Shown piece after piece: positions 32,421 through 40,448 of a stretch of 64,000 bases of DNA (position 1 is its first letter; each line of letters opens with the position of its first letter). The DNA is from Bacteroidales bacterium UBA2861 (lineage in GTDB: Bacteria; Bacteroidota; Bacteroidia; Bacteroidales; UBA932). The position numbers and the translations under genes are program-made. The notes beneath the pieces are model-generated. The model saw nothing but the letters and a program-made list of their open reading frames with translations. It was not told the DNA's origin and did no database searches. The stretch lies in assembly GCA_002350615.1 (NCBI GenBank), contig DEFD01000018.1, positions 127,531 to 191,530 on the forward strand. The letters are read 5' to 3'.

Positions 32421-33056
32421 ATGTTAGTTATCGGTATAGCCGGAGGATCAGGCTCCGGAAAGACAACGGTTGTAAAATCAATCGCAGAGCATCTCAAGAA
32501 AAGAGTTGTAGTCATCCCCCAGGATGCTTACTACAAAGATTCCAGCGACCTTACCGACGAAGAAAAACGCAATCAGAATTTCGATCATCCGGACGCGATA
32601 GACTGGGATCTCCTGTGCAAGCAGCTGGGAGAACTCAAACAGGGGAAAAGCGTACATCAGCCGGTTTATTCCTACATCAGCTGCTCCCGCTCCAAGACGG
32701 AGACAACGCTGGTGGAGCCCGCGGACGTAATCATCATCGAGGGTATCCTGATATTCACCTGCAAGAAGCTGCGCGAGCAGTGCGACATCAAGATCTTCGT
32801 GGATGCCGACGATGACGACCGCCTCATGCGCGTAATGGCCAGGGACATCCGCGAACGCGGAAAGAATGTGGAGTGGGTCATCGAGCGTTACAGCCGCACC
32901 GTAAAGCCCATGTACCTTCAGTTCATCGAGCCCAGCAAGCGCTACGCCGATGTAATAGTGCCTCAGGGCGGCCATAACAAAGTGGCCATCAACGTTATAA
33001 TCGCTACTATCGAGAAAGCCCTGCGGGAAGACCAGAAAGCCGGGCAGACAAAGTGA
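32421..33056 (+). CDS. udk: Uridine kinase
   Basis: Phosphorylates uridine and cytidine for pyrimidine salvage. The P-loop GIAGGSGSGKTTV, QDAYYKD, NFDHPDAIDWDLL and the lid region RLMRVMARDIRERGKNVEWVIERY are typical. 211 residues. It overlaps the next gene by four bases. Confidence 0.95.
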   Translation: MLVIGIAGGSGSGKTTVVKSIAEHLKKRVVVIPQDAYYKDSSDLTDEEKRNQNFDHPDAIDWDLLCKQLGELKQGKSVHQPVYSYISCSRSKTETTLVEPADVIIIEGILIFTCKKLREQCDIKIFVDADDDDRLMRVMARDIRERGKNVEWVIERYSRTVKPMYLQFIEPSKRYADVIVPQGGHNKVAINVIIATIEKALREDQKAGQTK

Positions 33057-33763
33057 GACGCCTCCCTTCAGAAGACCGCGCGGGCATATACATCACCATT
33101 ATCGTACATCTGGTGGTGCTGATTGTGCTGATGGCGGCCAAACTGGGGGCCTTCATGAAAAAAGAACAGAGTTTCGTGCTCGACTTCACTAAAGCCGAGC
33201 AGATTGAACGTATGCAGCGCGAGCTGGAATTCAAGCAGGCCGTCAACGACAGGCTCAACGAGCTTCTCTCCTCCGGCGGAGGATATGTTGCGAATGTGCC
33301 CGTGGACCGTTCTGCACTCAAGGACGACAGGACCTCCGAAGAAGATGCCCGTAAATTGTACGAAGATGCGCAGAGGCTTCAGGAAGAGCTTCAGAAAGGC
33401 GTATCTCCGCAGGGAAATGAAATCGTGGCAGCTCCGGAACCCGTCCCCGTCAAGGAAAAGCCATCCACCGCTCCGGCCTACTCCGGTCCTTCCGTCCTGA
33501 GCTACTCACTCGAGGGCCGTAAAGCGAGCCATCTTCCGATCCCCGCCTATCGCTGCATGGGGGCGGGAGAGGTGAAAGTCCTAATCGGCGTGGACCCGCA
33601 GGGAAATGTCCAGACCGTAAAAATTGACGATTCAGTTTCTTCCTCCGACGGCTGCCTGCGCTCCTTCGCCACCCGTGCCGCTCGCCTCAGCAAGTTCTCC
33701 GCCAGCGCCACCGCTCCCGCCCGCCAGAGCGGATACATCATTTACAGTTTCGTGGCACAATAA
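33053..33763 (+). CDS. TonB-like energy transducer
   Basis: 236 residues, starting with GTG within the udk stop (GTGA overlap). One N-terminal membrane helix (GIYITIIVHLVVLIVLMAAKLG), a charged coiled-coil periplasmic segment (EQIERMQRELEFKQAVNDRLNELL), a proline-rich linker (APEPVPVKEKPSTAPAYSGP) and a C-terminal beta region (GEVKVLIGVDPQGNVQTVKIDDS) match the layout of TonB-type proteins, although the C-terminal domain is divergent. It may be the partner of the ExbB/ExbD set 2 kb upstream. Confidence 0.6.
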   Translation: MRRLPSEDRAGIYITIIVHLVVLIVLMAAKLGAFMKKEQSFVLDFTKAEQIERMQRELEFKQAVNDRLNELLSSGGGYVANVPVDRSALKDDRTSEEDARKLYEDAQRLQEELQKGVSPQGNEIVAAPEPVPVKEKPSTAPAYSGPSVLSYSLEGRKASHLPIPAYRCMGAGEVKVLIGVDPQGNVQTVKIDDSVSSSDGCLRSFATRAARLSKFSASATAPARQSGYIIYSFVAQ

Positions 33764-33783
33764 CCAGCCCGATGCTTTCATAT

Positions 33784-33808
33784 TATCTCTCCGTGAGATA
33801 GCGTTTTT
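33784..33808 (+). terminator. Weak terminator after the TonB-like gene
   Basis: TATCTC at 33784-33789 pairs with GAGATA at 33795-33800, followed by GCGTTTTTC. Confidence 0.5.
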
Positions 33809-33822
33809 CAAATAAAGTTTAT

Positions 33823-33830
33823 TACCTTTG
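33823..33830 (+). promoter_or_regulatory. -7 box TACCTTTG for tRNA-Ser
   Basis: An exact TAnnTTTG match 14 bases before the mature tRNA 5' end. Confidence 0.5.
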
Positions 33831-33844
33831 CACAGCAAAAACCG

Positions 33845-33936
33845 GGAGAGATGGCTGAGTGGTCGAAAGCGGCGGTCTCGAAAACCGTTAATCCCCCATC
33901 GGGGATTCTGGGGTTCGAATCCCCATCTCTCCGCCA
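33845..33936 (+). tRNA. tRNA-Ser (anticodon CGA)
   Basis: The acceptor stem GGAGAGA (33845-33851) pairs with TCTCTCC (33926-33932), followed by discriminator G and an encoded CCA. The anticodon loop is CTCGAAA between GCGGT and ACCGT, so the anticodon is CGA (codon UCG). A long variable arm (AATCCCCCATCGGGGATT) and a GGTTCGAATCC T-arm confirm the class II serine tRNA. A phage integrase gene follows, so the 3' half probably serves as the attachment site. Confidence 0.97.
33910..33936 (+). other. Probable attL core in the tRNA-Ser 3' end
   Basis: Tyrosine integrases commonly use the T-arm to CCA end of a tRNA gene. The prophage begins directly after the CCA, with the integrase 150 bases away. 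The matching attR lies beyond the window, so the core length cannot be measured. Confidence 0.5.
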
Positions 33937-34009
33937 AATTGCTCTAAGACTCTGAATTATAGCAATTTAGAGTCTTTCTCGTCTCAAGGCGGGACAGCTT
34001 CGGGACAGC
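33937..34009. repeat. Crossed inverted repeats and 11-bp-phased direct repeat at attL
   Basis: AAATTGCT (33937-33944) pairs with AGCAATTT (33961-33968) and AAGACTCT (33946-33953) pairs with AGAGTCTT (33969-33976); the two pairings cross. CGGGACAGC occurs at 33990-33998 and again at 34001-34009, 11 bases apart. They may be integrase/excisionase arm sites or tRNA 3' processing/termination structures. Confidence 0.6.
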
Positions 34010-34083
34010 AAAATAATTCACAAACTTTTCTTGCCGGCACTTCCTTGTATGAACTTGTACAAGAGCTGTCGGAAAGAAAAAAA

Positions 34084-35259
34084 ATGCGTTTTTTCTCACC
34101 AATTCCAAACGTCCACTACCGCGGGTGCAAACTGTACACGGGCAAAATCTGGTATGTGGCTTACTACGTCCAGGATCCAAGAACCAAAAAACTCAAGCGT
34201 ATCCGCATCAAAATCAACAGCATCAATCCAATAAGGAAAAGGCGTTGCGTGGCCAGGGATATGATGGCCGCCATAGACGAACGTCTTGCTCTTGGATGGA
34301 ATCCTCTGCTTGAAGCAGCTGCTCCAAAGGTTTTTGAAAGGATATTTGATGTCATAGATGGGTTCATGAATGTGAAGAACAAGGAGATGGAAGAGAACTC
34401 GTTGAGAGTTTACAGGTCTTTTACCAAGCGCCTGAAAGAATGGATGCGCACAAAAGGGGGCTTTACCATGGAGAGCGGCTGCAATGAATTCACAAGGGAG
34501 GTGGCCACCGATTTTATGGAAGAAATTGAAATGTCCCCCAGAATCTCTGCCAGGACATACAACAACCATCTCCGGTTCTGCCAGGCCCTTTTCAACTGGA
34601 TGCAGGAAAAGGGCTACTGCGAATTCAGCCCGTTCGAGGGAATTCCACTAAAGCCAAAACGGTTGATGCACAAGAAAAGAAGGATTCTATCCAATGAGGA
34701 ACTATCTCGGCTGTTCGCTTTCCTGGCAAAAGAAAATAGCGCTTACCTCGCTATATGCATGGTTTGCTATTGTTGCTTCATCCGTCCGAAGGAAATTGCA
34801 CTGCTGAAATGCGAAGATGTGGACTTGGAACACCAGACAATTCATATTCGGGAAGATATTGCCAAAAACGACAGGGATTCATACAGGACAATCCCGGATG
34901 ACATGCTGCCGATTCTGGGCGGGCTAGATCTCTCCAATCAGAAGCTTTATCTCTTCGGGCAGCATGACGGCTATGACTTTTCCCCATCTAAAACACAGGT
35001 GTGCAGCCGCAAGATTGCAAAATACTGGAGCGACATTGTGCGACCGGCCTGCGGCTTCGGGATGGATATCCAATTCTACAGTCTCAAGGATACCGGAATA
35101 ACAAATATGCTTGGTGCTTCAGTTCCCATATCATTCGTCCAGCAGCAGGCAGATCATAGCAGTGTCGCCATGACGGCAATATATGTTGGCAAATCTCCGG
35201 CCGCCAATGCAGCATTGAAGAAAGTACGGATTCTACCCGGCGAACAATCTCAGGATTAG
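34084..35259 (+). CDS. int: Tyrosine-type phage integrase
   Basis: 391 residues from the ATG at 34084; a TTG at 34045 would add 13 residues. The N-terminal arm-binding region is about 1-85, the SAM-like core-binding domain about 90-200, the catalytic domain 205-390. Box I has Arg in CCFIRPKEIALL, the nucleophile Tyr is in QADHSSVAMTAIYVGK. In box II the usual H-x-x-R is replaced by Y-S-L-K (FYSLKDTGIT), a variant I recall from other Bacteroidetes integrases. It catalyses integration at, and excision from, the adjacent tRNA-Ser gene. Confidence 0.92.
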   Translation: MRFFSPIPNVHYRGCKLYTGKIWYVAYYVQDPRTKKLKRIRIKINSINPIRKRRCVARDMMAAIDERLALGWNPLLEAAAPKVFERIFDVIDGFMNVKNKEMEENSLRVYRSFTKRLKEWMRTKGGFTMESGCNEFTREVATDFMEEIEMSPRISARTYNNHLRFCQALFNWMQEKGYCEFSPFEGIPLKPKRLMHKKRRILSNEELSRLFAFLAKENSAYLAICMVCYCCFIRPKEIALLKCEDVDLEHQTIHIREDIAKNDRDSYRTIPDDMLPILGGLDLSNQKLYLFGQHDGYDFSPSKTQVCSRKIAKYWSDIVRPACGFGMDIQFYSLKDTGITNMLGASVPISFVQQQADHSSVAMTAIYVGKSPAANAALKKVRILPGEQSQD

Positions 35260-35643
35260 TCGCAGCAGCTGCTTCCTGTAAGCAAAGGCCACCAATGCCA
35301 TGAGGAGCCAGAAAGATGAAAGTTTGAGTTTTTGAACCAGGCTAAGGTCCTTTTCAACTTTCACTTCCTTTATCCTCTCTACAGAAGTGGTATCATGCAC
35401 ATAACAGGTGTCTGTCCTTGATTTCCAAAGTGTCTTGTAGATATATTCCTTCTTGATGATGGTCACCGTATCTCCTTTCACCGTCACCAGCTGCAGGCGG
35501 TCGCGCCACAACGTGTCATGCTGGATATCATGGACTGCTTGATATTCCGTGCGAACCTGTGTGAGAACTTTGGGTGAGCACGAAATGACCGCCCCTGCCG
35601 CAAGGGCCAGAATCATGGCCGCTATTACAGAATGCCTATTCAT
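35233..35643 (-). CDS. Candidate unimolecular spanin (lipobox plus C-terminal TM)
   Basis: 136 residues. The N-terminus is a signal with a lipobox-like end (AAGAVISC), then a charged, beta/coiled periplasmic stretch (about 25-105) and a C-terminal membrane helix (LSSFWLLMALVAFAY) followed by basic residues. An outer-membrane lipoprotein anchor at one end and an inner-membrane helix at the other is the topology of u-spanins, which fuse the two membranes in the last step of lysis. It overlaps the endolysin gene by eight bases and is the last gene of the late operon; its 3' end overlaps the converging integrase gene. Confidence 0.55.
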   Translation of the reverse strand: MNRHSVIAAMILALAAGAVISCSPKVLTQVRTEYQAVHDIQHDTLWRDRLQLVTVKGDTVTIIKKEYIYKTLWKSRTDTCYVHDTTSVERIKEVKVEKDLSLVQKLKLSSFWLLMALVAFAYRKQLLRLILRLFAG

Positions 35644-35998
35644 AGTAATCCCATATAACCTGTTGCGGATGAGAGACCGAATTGTCCAGATGTATATAGG
35701 TCTTGCCTATCCCTATCCTTGATATTCCCGCCGCTATTGCAGCCTTGACAATCCTGAACCTGTTTGCTGAGGTATTGCACCGAATATCTGCCGCACAGCC
35801 CAGACAGTGGGCGCTGGTTCCGCTGCGGCCCTTGCTCTTTTCGTAAGAAACCGACCTGAAAGCCGAATTGAGAACGAGAGGGATCCCGGCCCTTTCACGA
35901 ATCTCATCCAGTTTGTCAAGAAATCTCGGACGCATATCTGCCATTCGGCACGCAGGGACACATTTGCGGAATTCCGCTTCTTTGAAGTATTTTGCCAT
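35636..35998 (-). CDS. M15-family peptidase endolysin
   Basis: 120 residues. GTSAHCLGCAADIR fits the SxHxxGxAxD zinc motif and YIHLDNS supplies the last zinc His, as in Peptidase_M15_3 (VanY/L-alanyl-D-glutamate peptidase-like) domains. It cuts the peptide stems of peptidoglycan to release virions. There is no signal peptide, so it needs the neighbouring holin-like protein to cross the membrane. Confidence 0.9.
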   Translation of the reverse strand: MAKYFKEAEFRKCVPACRMADMRPRFLDKLDEIRERAGIPLVLNSAFRSVSYEKSKGRSGTSAHCLGCAADIRCNTSANRFRIVKAAIAAGISRIGIGKTYIHLDNSVSHPQQVIWDYYE

Positions 35999-36005
35999 AC
36001 CTATT

Positions 36006-36290
36006 TTATTGTATATTATTGTCTTTCTTATCCTGACCGTCGCTCACGGATATCTCCATATCCCCGCGTACCACCTTGAGATCATATCCGAGCCTCAGTG
36101 CATGGGCGCCGACACCGAGCGCCGCGAAGGCGAAGAGCTCTCCCACCGCCTTCAGCACCGAGCCGTCGATGACACCCATCGGGGGAACCAGGAACCCTCC
36201 GACAATCAGCCCCACCGACACCGCCAGGCAGATGCCGAACACCCACTTGCAGGCAGTACATTTTCGCTCTATTTTGTGAATTGATGTCAT
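36006..36290 (-). CDS. Holin-like small membrane protein
   Basis: 94 residues with two membrane helices (WVFGICLAVSVGLIVGGFLV and AVGELFAFAALGVGAHAL), a short turn and a charged C-terminal tail (DGQDKKDNN). Size, topology and position next to the endolysin suggest a holin. No holin family motif is recognised. Confidence 0.6.
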   Translation of the reverse strand: MTSIHKIERKCTACKWVFGICLAVSVGLIVGGFLVPPMGVIDGSVLKAVGELFAFAALGVGAHALRLGYDLKVVRGDMEISVSDGQDKKDNNIQ

Positions 36291-36387
36291 TTTTTTCTAT
36301 ATTTGTATTGGTTGCGCTGCTGTCTATACGATACACCCGCTACCCGTCACTCTATTAGATGACACCCCGGCGACGGGCGACTGGAGT

Positions 36388-36948
36388 CTATTTGATGCCT
36401 ATCCCCTCGCTCGCAAGGTCAAGTCGCAGAACCGGCCCCCACAAGCTTTCAGGGATTCCTTTATATATTCCATTTCTATGAGATGTCTCACCTAACGGCC
36501 AATCAGGATTGGGTATCCGCAAAGCTACGCCGAAATGCCTATTAAAGTTTGACTCGCTACCACCCCTTGCTATCGTGGCCGCTTTCACGCGATCAACAAA
36601 ACCGCGAACATCAGCCCAGCTTTCACATTTTGAGAAAATGAAGGGTGAAATACCAGATTCAAAAGGGCCACTGTACACAGACCAGCCTCTTTTGATATGA
36701 CGTAGCACCTTTCCATCCCGGTCAATTATCTTCTTTCTGTTCTTGCGCCTGTACTTAAGCAGCACCACTTCCGCTCCGGGATAGTCCATCAATGGGTGGT
36801 CAATATGGATTAGAATTGGAGTTGTTTCCACATCAGACCTCACGCTGTATCTAAAAGACGGCTCCTGCCCGAGCAGGGACAGGGTGTGTTCCCAGTCGGT
36901 CTTGGCGAAGACCAACTCTTTCAATTTTACTATCTGTTCCTTTGTCAT
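36388..36948 (-). CDS. Phage hypothetical protein
   Basis: 186 residues, soluble, not recognised. It starts inside the stop of the tail glycosidase gene (ATGA overlap), so it is translated with the tail/lysis genes. Features: an aromatic- and Arg-rich middle (VVLLKYRRKNRKKIIDRDG) and RHFGVALRIPNPDW near the C-terminus. A role as tail-fibre chaperone or in DNA/cell interaction would be guesswork. Confidence 0.7.
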   Translation of the reverse strand: MTKEQIVKLKELVFAKTDWEHTLSLLGQEPSFRYSVRSDVETTPILIHIDHPLMDYPGAEVVLLKYRRKNRKKIIDRDGKVLRHIKRGWSVYSGPFESGISPFIFSKCESWADVRGFVDRVKAATIARGGSESNFNRHFGVALRIPNPDWPLGETSHRNGIYKGIPESLWGPVLRLDLASEGIGIK

Positions 36949-39900
36949 TGCTGTGAGAAGATTTGGATTATTTCGTCAATCGTAACCTCCGGCACCGTTA
37001 TCTCCGTGGTGCCTGTGATGAGCCGTTCTGAGATGGTGCCTCCGGAGACCGGATGCCCGTCGTTTCCGAAGTATGGCCAGCCGTATTCGTTCCAGAAGAT
37101 TTCCTGGATGAAGATCTTACGGTCGGCGTTACCGTTGCCATCGTGGCAGTGGTAGAGCATGAAGGTGCGCCCGTCGCTGCCTTCCAGGATGCCGCCTATG
37201 TGGCCGGGGCCCCAGAACTGGCTGTTGTCAGATTCTGTGGTAAGGAGTGTCTCTGCGGCGCCGTTGCGCATCGATCTTCCGTCCTTGCTTTGGAAGTTGA
37301 CTGCCGTGCCTGAAGCGATGCCGCTCGCCTTTATCGAACGGCCTACCTTTACGCAATAGTTCCTGTTTGCATAGTCTCCGGAGCTTACGAAAAGGTACCA
37401 GTATGTGGTACCGTCATGTACCCTGGAATACAGATACGCACCCTCGAAGACCGTCGTTCTCGACGGATTGGTGTTGATGGACTGACCTGCGACATGCTGC
37501 GCCGTGGCGCCTTCCGCCACAGAGAGGCCGTCATCCGACAACTGGCAACGCCTGATGGCATAGGACGAGCCTGCGAGCAGGTATAGCTTCCCGTCCTCCG
37601 GATCGCAATAGACGAAGGGGTCTATCACGTTGTTCCAGAGCGTGGACGGGCTTCCCGGGGCGTGCAGGTCGCCGTCGCTTACTATCGTCACAGGATTGGA
37701 GAAATCCCCGTAGGGAGTGCGGCAAGTCAGAGCCACTATGTGCGCGGCGCCGTTCTCCGGATTGTCCTTATGTCCGGAGCGCTCCACCACGGCAAGGTAC
37801 ATGACCCAGCGCTGCCCTATCTTTATGACAAACGGTGCCCACTGGTGGGGATGCAGGAGCGTGTGGGAAGAATCCGTGCTGGTATGCCCGTAAGTGTCGG
37901 CCAGCCACTGCATTGCGCTCTCGCTGATGAAGGTGCGGCCAGTATCCTGGAAGGAGGTGAAATCCCGCGTGCGCTTCACCGTAACCAGCCGTCCCGTCCC
38001 TTTCACATAATAGTATCCGTCATCGCCCTTCCAGAAGCAGGGGTCCGGGCACCACGGGCCGACGGGGTTCGCAAACGGCAGGCTGCGGTCCATGCTATCG
38101 GGAAGAGCATCAAGCTTGGCCACCTTCTTGGCGGTGATATTGGAATTGATGGCCGCCAGCTGCGCTGCCGTCATCGGGCTTTCGTTTACCTGGTACTCCG
38201 GCTGCCATCCGGTGACACCGTTAGTATCCCAGTTGCCGGTGTACTTGAAGCGCCATGTACCGGACATCTGGTAACCATCTTGGTCGAAATAGTTGAGCCA
38301 GCATTTCCAGTGAGCGGGGTCTTCTGACGGGTCTATGCTGTTTGATACCGGTGCTATACAATAGTAGATGGAGTCGTAGATAGGCATATTTACGATGTCG
38401 CCGACTCCATAGGCCTCGCCTTCAGCCCATTCATCCGGAAGCATCTCCATATCACGCACCACCAGGTAATCGTTGACAGAAGGCCTCTTGCCTCCGGCAT
38501 AGTCGGCCAGATAGGCATTCTCAGCGACCGGAATGGCATCCAGGCAGTCATAGTTCCCGCGGAAGTTCGCCGTGGCGGTCTGCACAGAGGAGTTCACGAA
38601 CGCCTTGTCCGCAAGAGGGTTTTGCGCCGACGCCTGCGCGGGGATCATTCCCCCTATGGCAGCGACTCGCCCCTCCAATGCTGCCGTTTCCCTATCAACG
38701 TAAGCCTTCACAGCCGGTGATGTCGGGATACTGGTGTTAGAGTCAGAGAGGTCGGCAGTGGTGTCAAGCATTATCGTCTTCGTATTTCTTGTCGCCGTGT
38801 AGGTGCTGCCTGTCCTGGTTATCCGCCACGTCTTGAACGAATGAAGCTGGCTTGCTGAGGATGAGCCGCGCAGGCTGATCAGTTGGAAGGAGTCTTCATT
38901 AGAGTGCAGGATATATGCGGGCTCCACGTTATTCGTACCCGTGTCATGGACGAACAGTCCGACATGCATACTCCTTTCCGCATTGTTGGGACTGTAAAGC
39001 CGTTCGCACGCCTCAAAGGCTTCTCGGGCCTGGTCGGCAGTAGGCGACATGCTGAATGTCACGATGTAGGACTGCGGCTGGAGGTCGCTCGCGGGAATAC
39101 CGCCTGCTGGTTTGCTATACTTTGCCGCGAACTCTTCTTTAATCACACGCTCCACCTCGGAATAGCGGTGGCCGTCCCAGGATTCCTGAATATCCTGGAT
39201 CTCATCCGGGGTGAGTTCGGGCAGGTCATTCCATACGCGGTCCGGATCCCAGATGTTACCGTCCAGCCACAGGCCCCGGGACCAGTCGCCGTCCGGAACG
39301 GGAAGCTCTTCCTGATAATCGGGCATTGGCATGCCGTTGCCCACCGGATCCTCTGCCTTGTGGAAGCGGAAAGTGAAGTGGCCGAGTTCTTTGAGAATGA
39401 GTTCCGGAGAGGATTCATCCAGGATTATGGGCGATACCTTCCCGTCCTGCTCCACCAGGTACTTCTCCCTGGTGCGAAGGAAATCCAGCCACATCATACG
39501 CTCAGCGGCAGTGCCGAACACACCGGTATCCACCTCCATGTACTCCACCGCGGTCGGATCCAGATTCTTCTCCATGTGCTCGTTCCGGAAAGCGGCCGGT
39601 TCATACTGCGGCACATACCGGAATTCACCCCGGGAATAGACAGAGTCGAACCCGCCCAGAGCGTTGCGGTAGATGAAACCGCGGTAATTGGCTTTGCTCT
39701 GATCGAGAATAAAACGGATCGGCCGGTTTTCCTGTGTGCCCTCACTTTGGGAACTTGTTTCCACTGTGATATCCCAGGCAACAGCTGTCGGGGTGTTGAT
39801 TGCAGCGAAAGATACCGGTATTGCTATTATATCTCCATAATGTGCATTTGAATCGGTATATAACGAAACAGTCGACACACCCGCCGGTGTATATACTTTT

Positions 39901-40427
39901 GCATAGACTGTAACATCAACCGCTTCATCTACTATACGGCTATCCGGAATCAGCCATACCAATATTTGCTCCCTTCCCCATTTGCAGACATGATTGATTT
40001 GGGGCCTTTGGGTCAGCCAATACCGACCAGAGATAAGGTTCAAAGCCTCCAATGCAGTTTTTTCCGAAATGCCGCCAATGATCACAGTATGTTCTACGGA
40101 TTCAGGTTCCACCCCTCCCGACATCAGGCACAATGCAAAGTTTGGGTTGGGTCTCAGCGGCAGATACGGCACAAGCGCTTCCGGAGAGATTGATGGGATC
40201 TGCACTGTCGATTCCTCTATGATGCTTCTCAGGTCCAGCTGAGGATTAGCTGTTGATACCGGAATCTGGATATCCTCATATCCATCATCCCGATAAAGTC
40301 TTATGAACAAACTATGACTTAACGGGTTAAAAGCGGATATGGTAACCTTATCAGCATTGGCGCTGAAAAGAAAACGTGGATTATTGTCAGTTATTTGTGC
40401 CATTTCTATTGCAAAGTTATTCTGCAT
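36945..40427 (-). CDS. Phage tail protein with C-terminal GH43 glycosidase domain
   Basis: 1160 residues. The N-terminal 370 or so residues look like a virion-binding region rich in beta strands; the middle (about 445-750) has segments typical of fibres, including a short helical AVKAYVDRETAALEGRVAAIGG and adaptor-like repeats. From about residue 780 a GH43 beta-propeller follows: Asp795 in CPDPCFWKGDDGYYYV fits the base, Asp936 in NVIDPFVYCDPEDGKLYLL the pKa modulator and Glu995 in VFEGAYLYSR the acid, with GPGHIGG and FWNEYGWPYFG as in arabinanase/xylosidase relatives. It probably binds and trims a cell-surface glycan. An alternative ATG lies 8 codons in. Confidence 0.85.
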   Translation of the reverse strand: MQNNFAIEMAQITDNNPRFLFSANADKVTISAFNPLSHSLFIRLYRDDGYEDIQIPVSTANPQLDLRSIIEESTVQIPSISPEALVPYLPLRPNPNFALCLMSGGVEPESVEHTVIIGGISEKTALEALNLISGRYWLTQRPQINHVCKWGREQILVWLIPDSRIVDEAVDVTVYAKVYTPAGVSTVSLYTDSNAHYGDIIAIPVSFAAINTPTAVAWDITVETSSQSEGTQENRPIRFILDQSKANYRGFIYRNALGGFDSVYSRGEFRYVPQYEPAAFRNEHMEKNLDPTAVEYMEVDTGVFGTAAERMMWLDFLRTREKYLVEQDGKVSPIILDESSPELILKELGHFTFRFHKAEDPVGNGMPMPDYQEELPVPDGDWSRGLWLDGNIWDPDRVWNDLPELTPDEIQDIQESWDGHRYSEVERVIKEEFAAKYSKPAGGIPASDLQPQSYIVTFSMSPTADQAREAFEACERLYSPNNAERSMHVGLFVHDTGTNNVEPAYILHSNEDSFQLISLRGSSSASQLHSFKTWRITRTGSTYTATRNTKTIMLDTTADLSDSNTSIPTSPAVKAYVDRETAALEGRVAAIGGMIPAQASAQNPLADKAFVNSSVQTATANFRGNYDCLDAIPVAENAYLADYAGGKRPSVNDYLVVRDMEMLPDEWAEGEAYGVGDIVNMPIYDSIYYCIAPVSNSIDPSEDPAHWKCWLNYFDQDGYQMSGTWRFKYTGNWDTNGVTGWQPEYQVNESPMTAAQLAAINSNITAKKVAKLDALPDSMDRSLPFANPVGPWCPDPCFWKGDDGYYYVKGTGRLVTVKRTRDFTSFQDTGRTFISESAMQWLADTYGHTSTDSSHTLLHPHQWAPFVIKIGQRWVMYLAVVERSGHKDNPENGAAHIVALTCRTPYGDFSNPVTIVSDGDLHAPGSPSTLWNNVIDPFVYCDPEDGKLYLLAGSSYAIRRCQLSDDGLSVAEGATAQHVAGQSINTNPSRTTVFEGAYLYSRVHDGTTYWYLFVSSGDYANRNYCVKVGRSIKASGIASGTAVNFQSKDGRSMRNGAAETLLTTESDNSQFWGPGHIGGILEGSDGRTFMLYHCHDGNGNADRKIFIQEIFWNEYGWPYFGNDGHPVSGGTISERLITGTTEITVPEVTIDEIIQIFSQQ

Positions 40428-40448
40428 CCCTCCTGTGGAAAGGACAGA

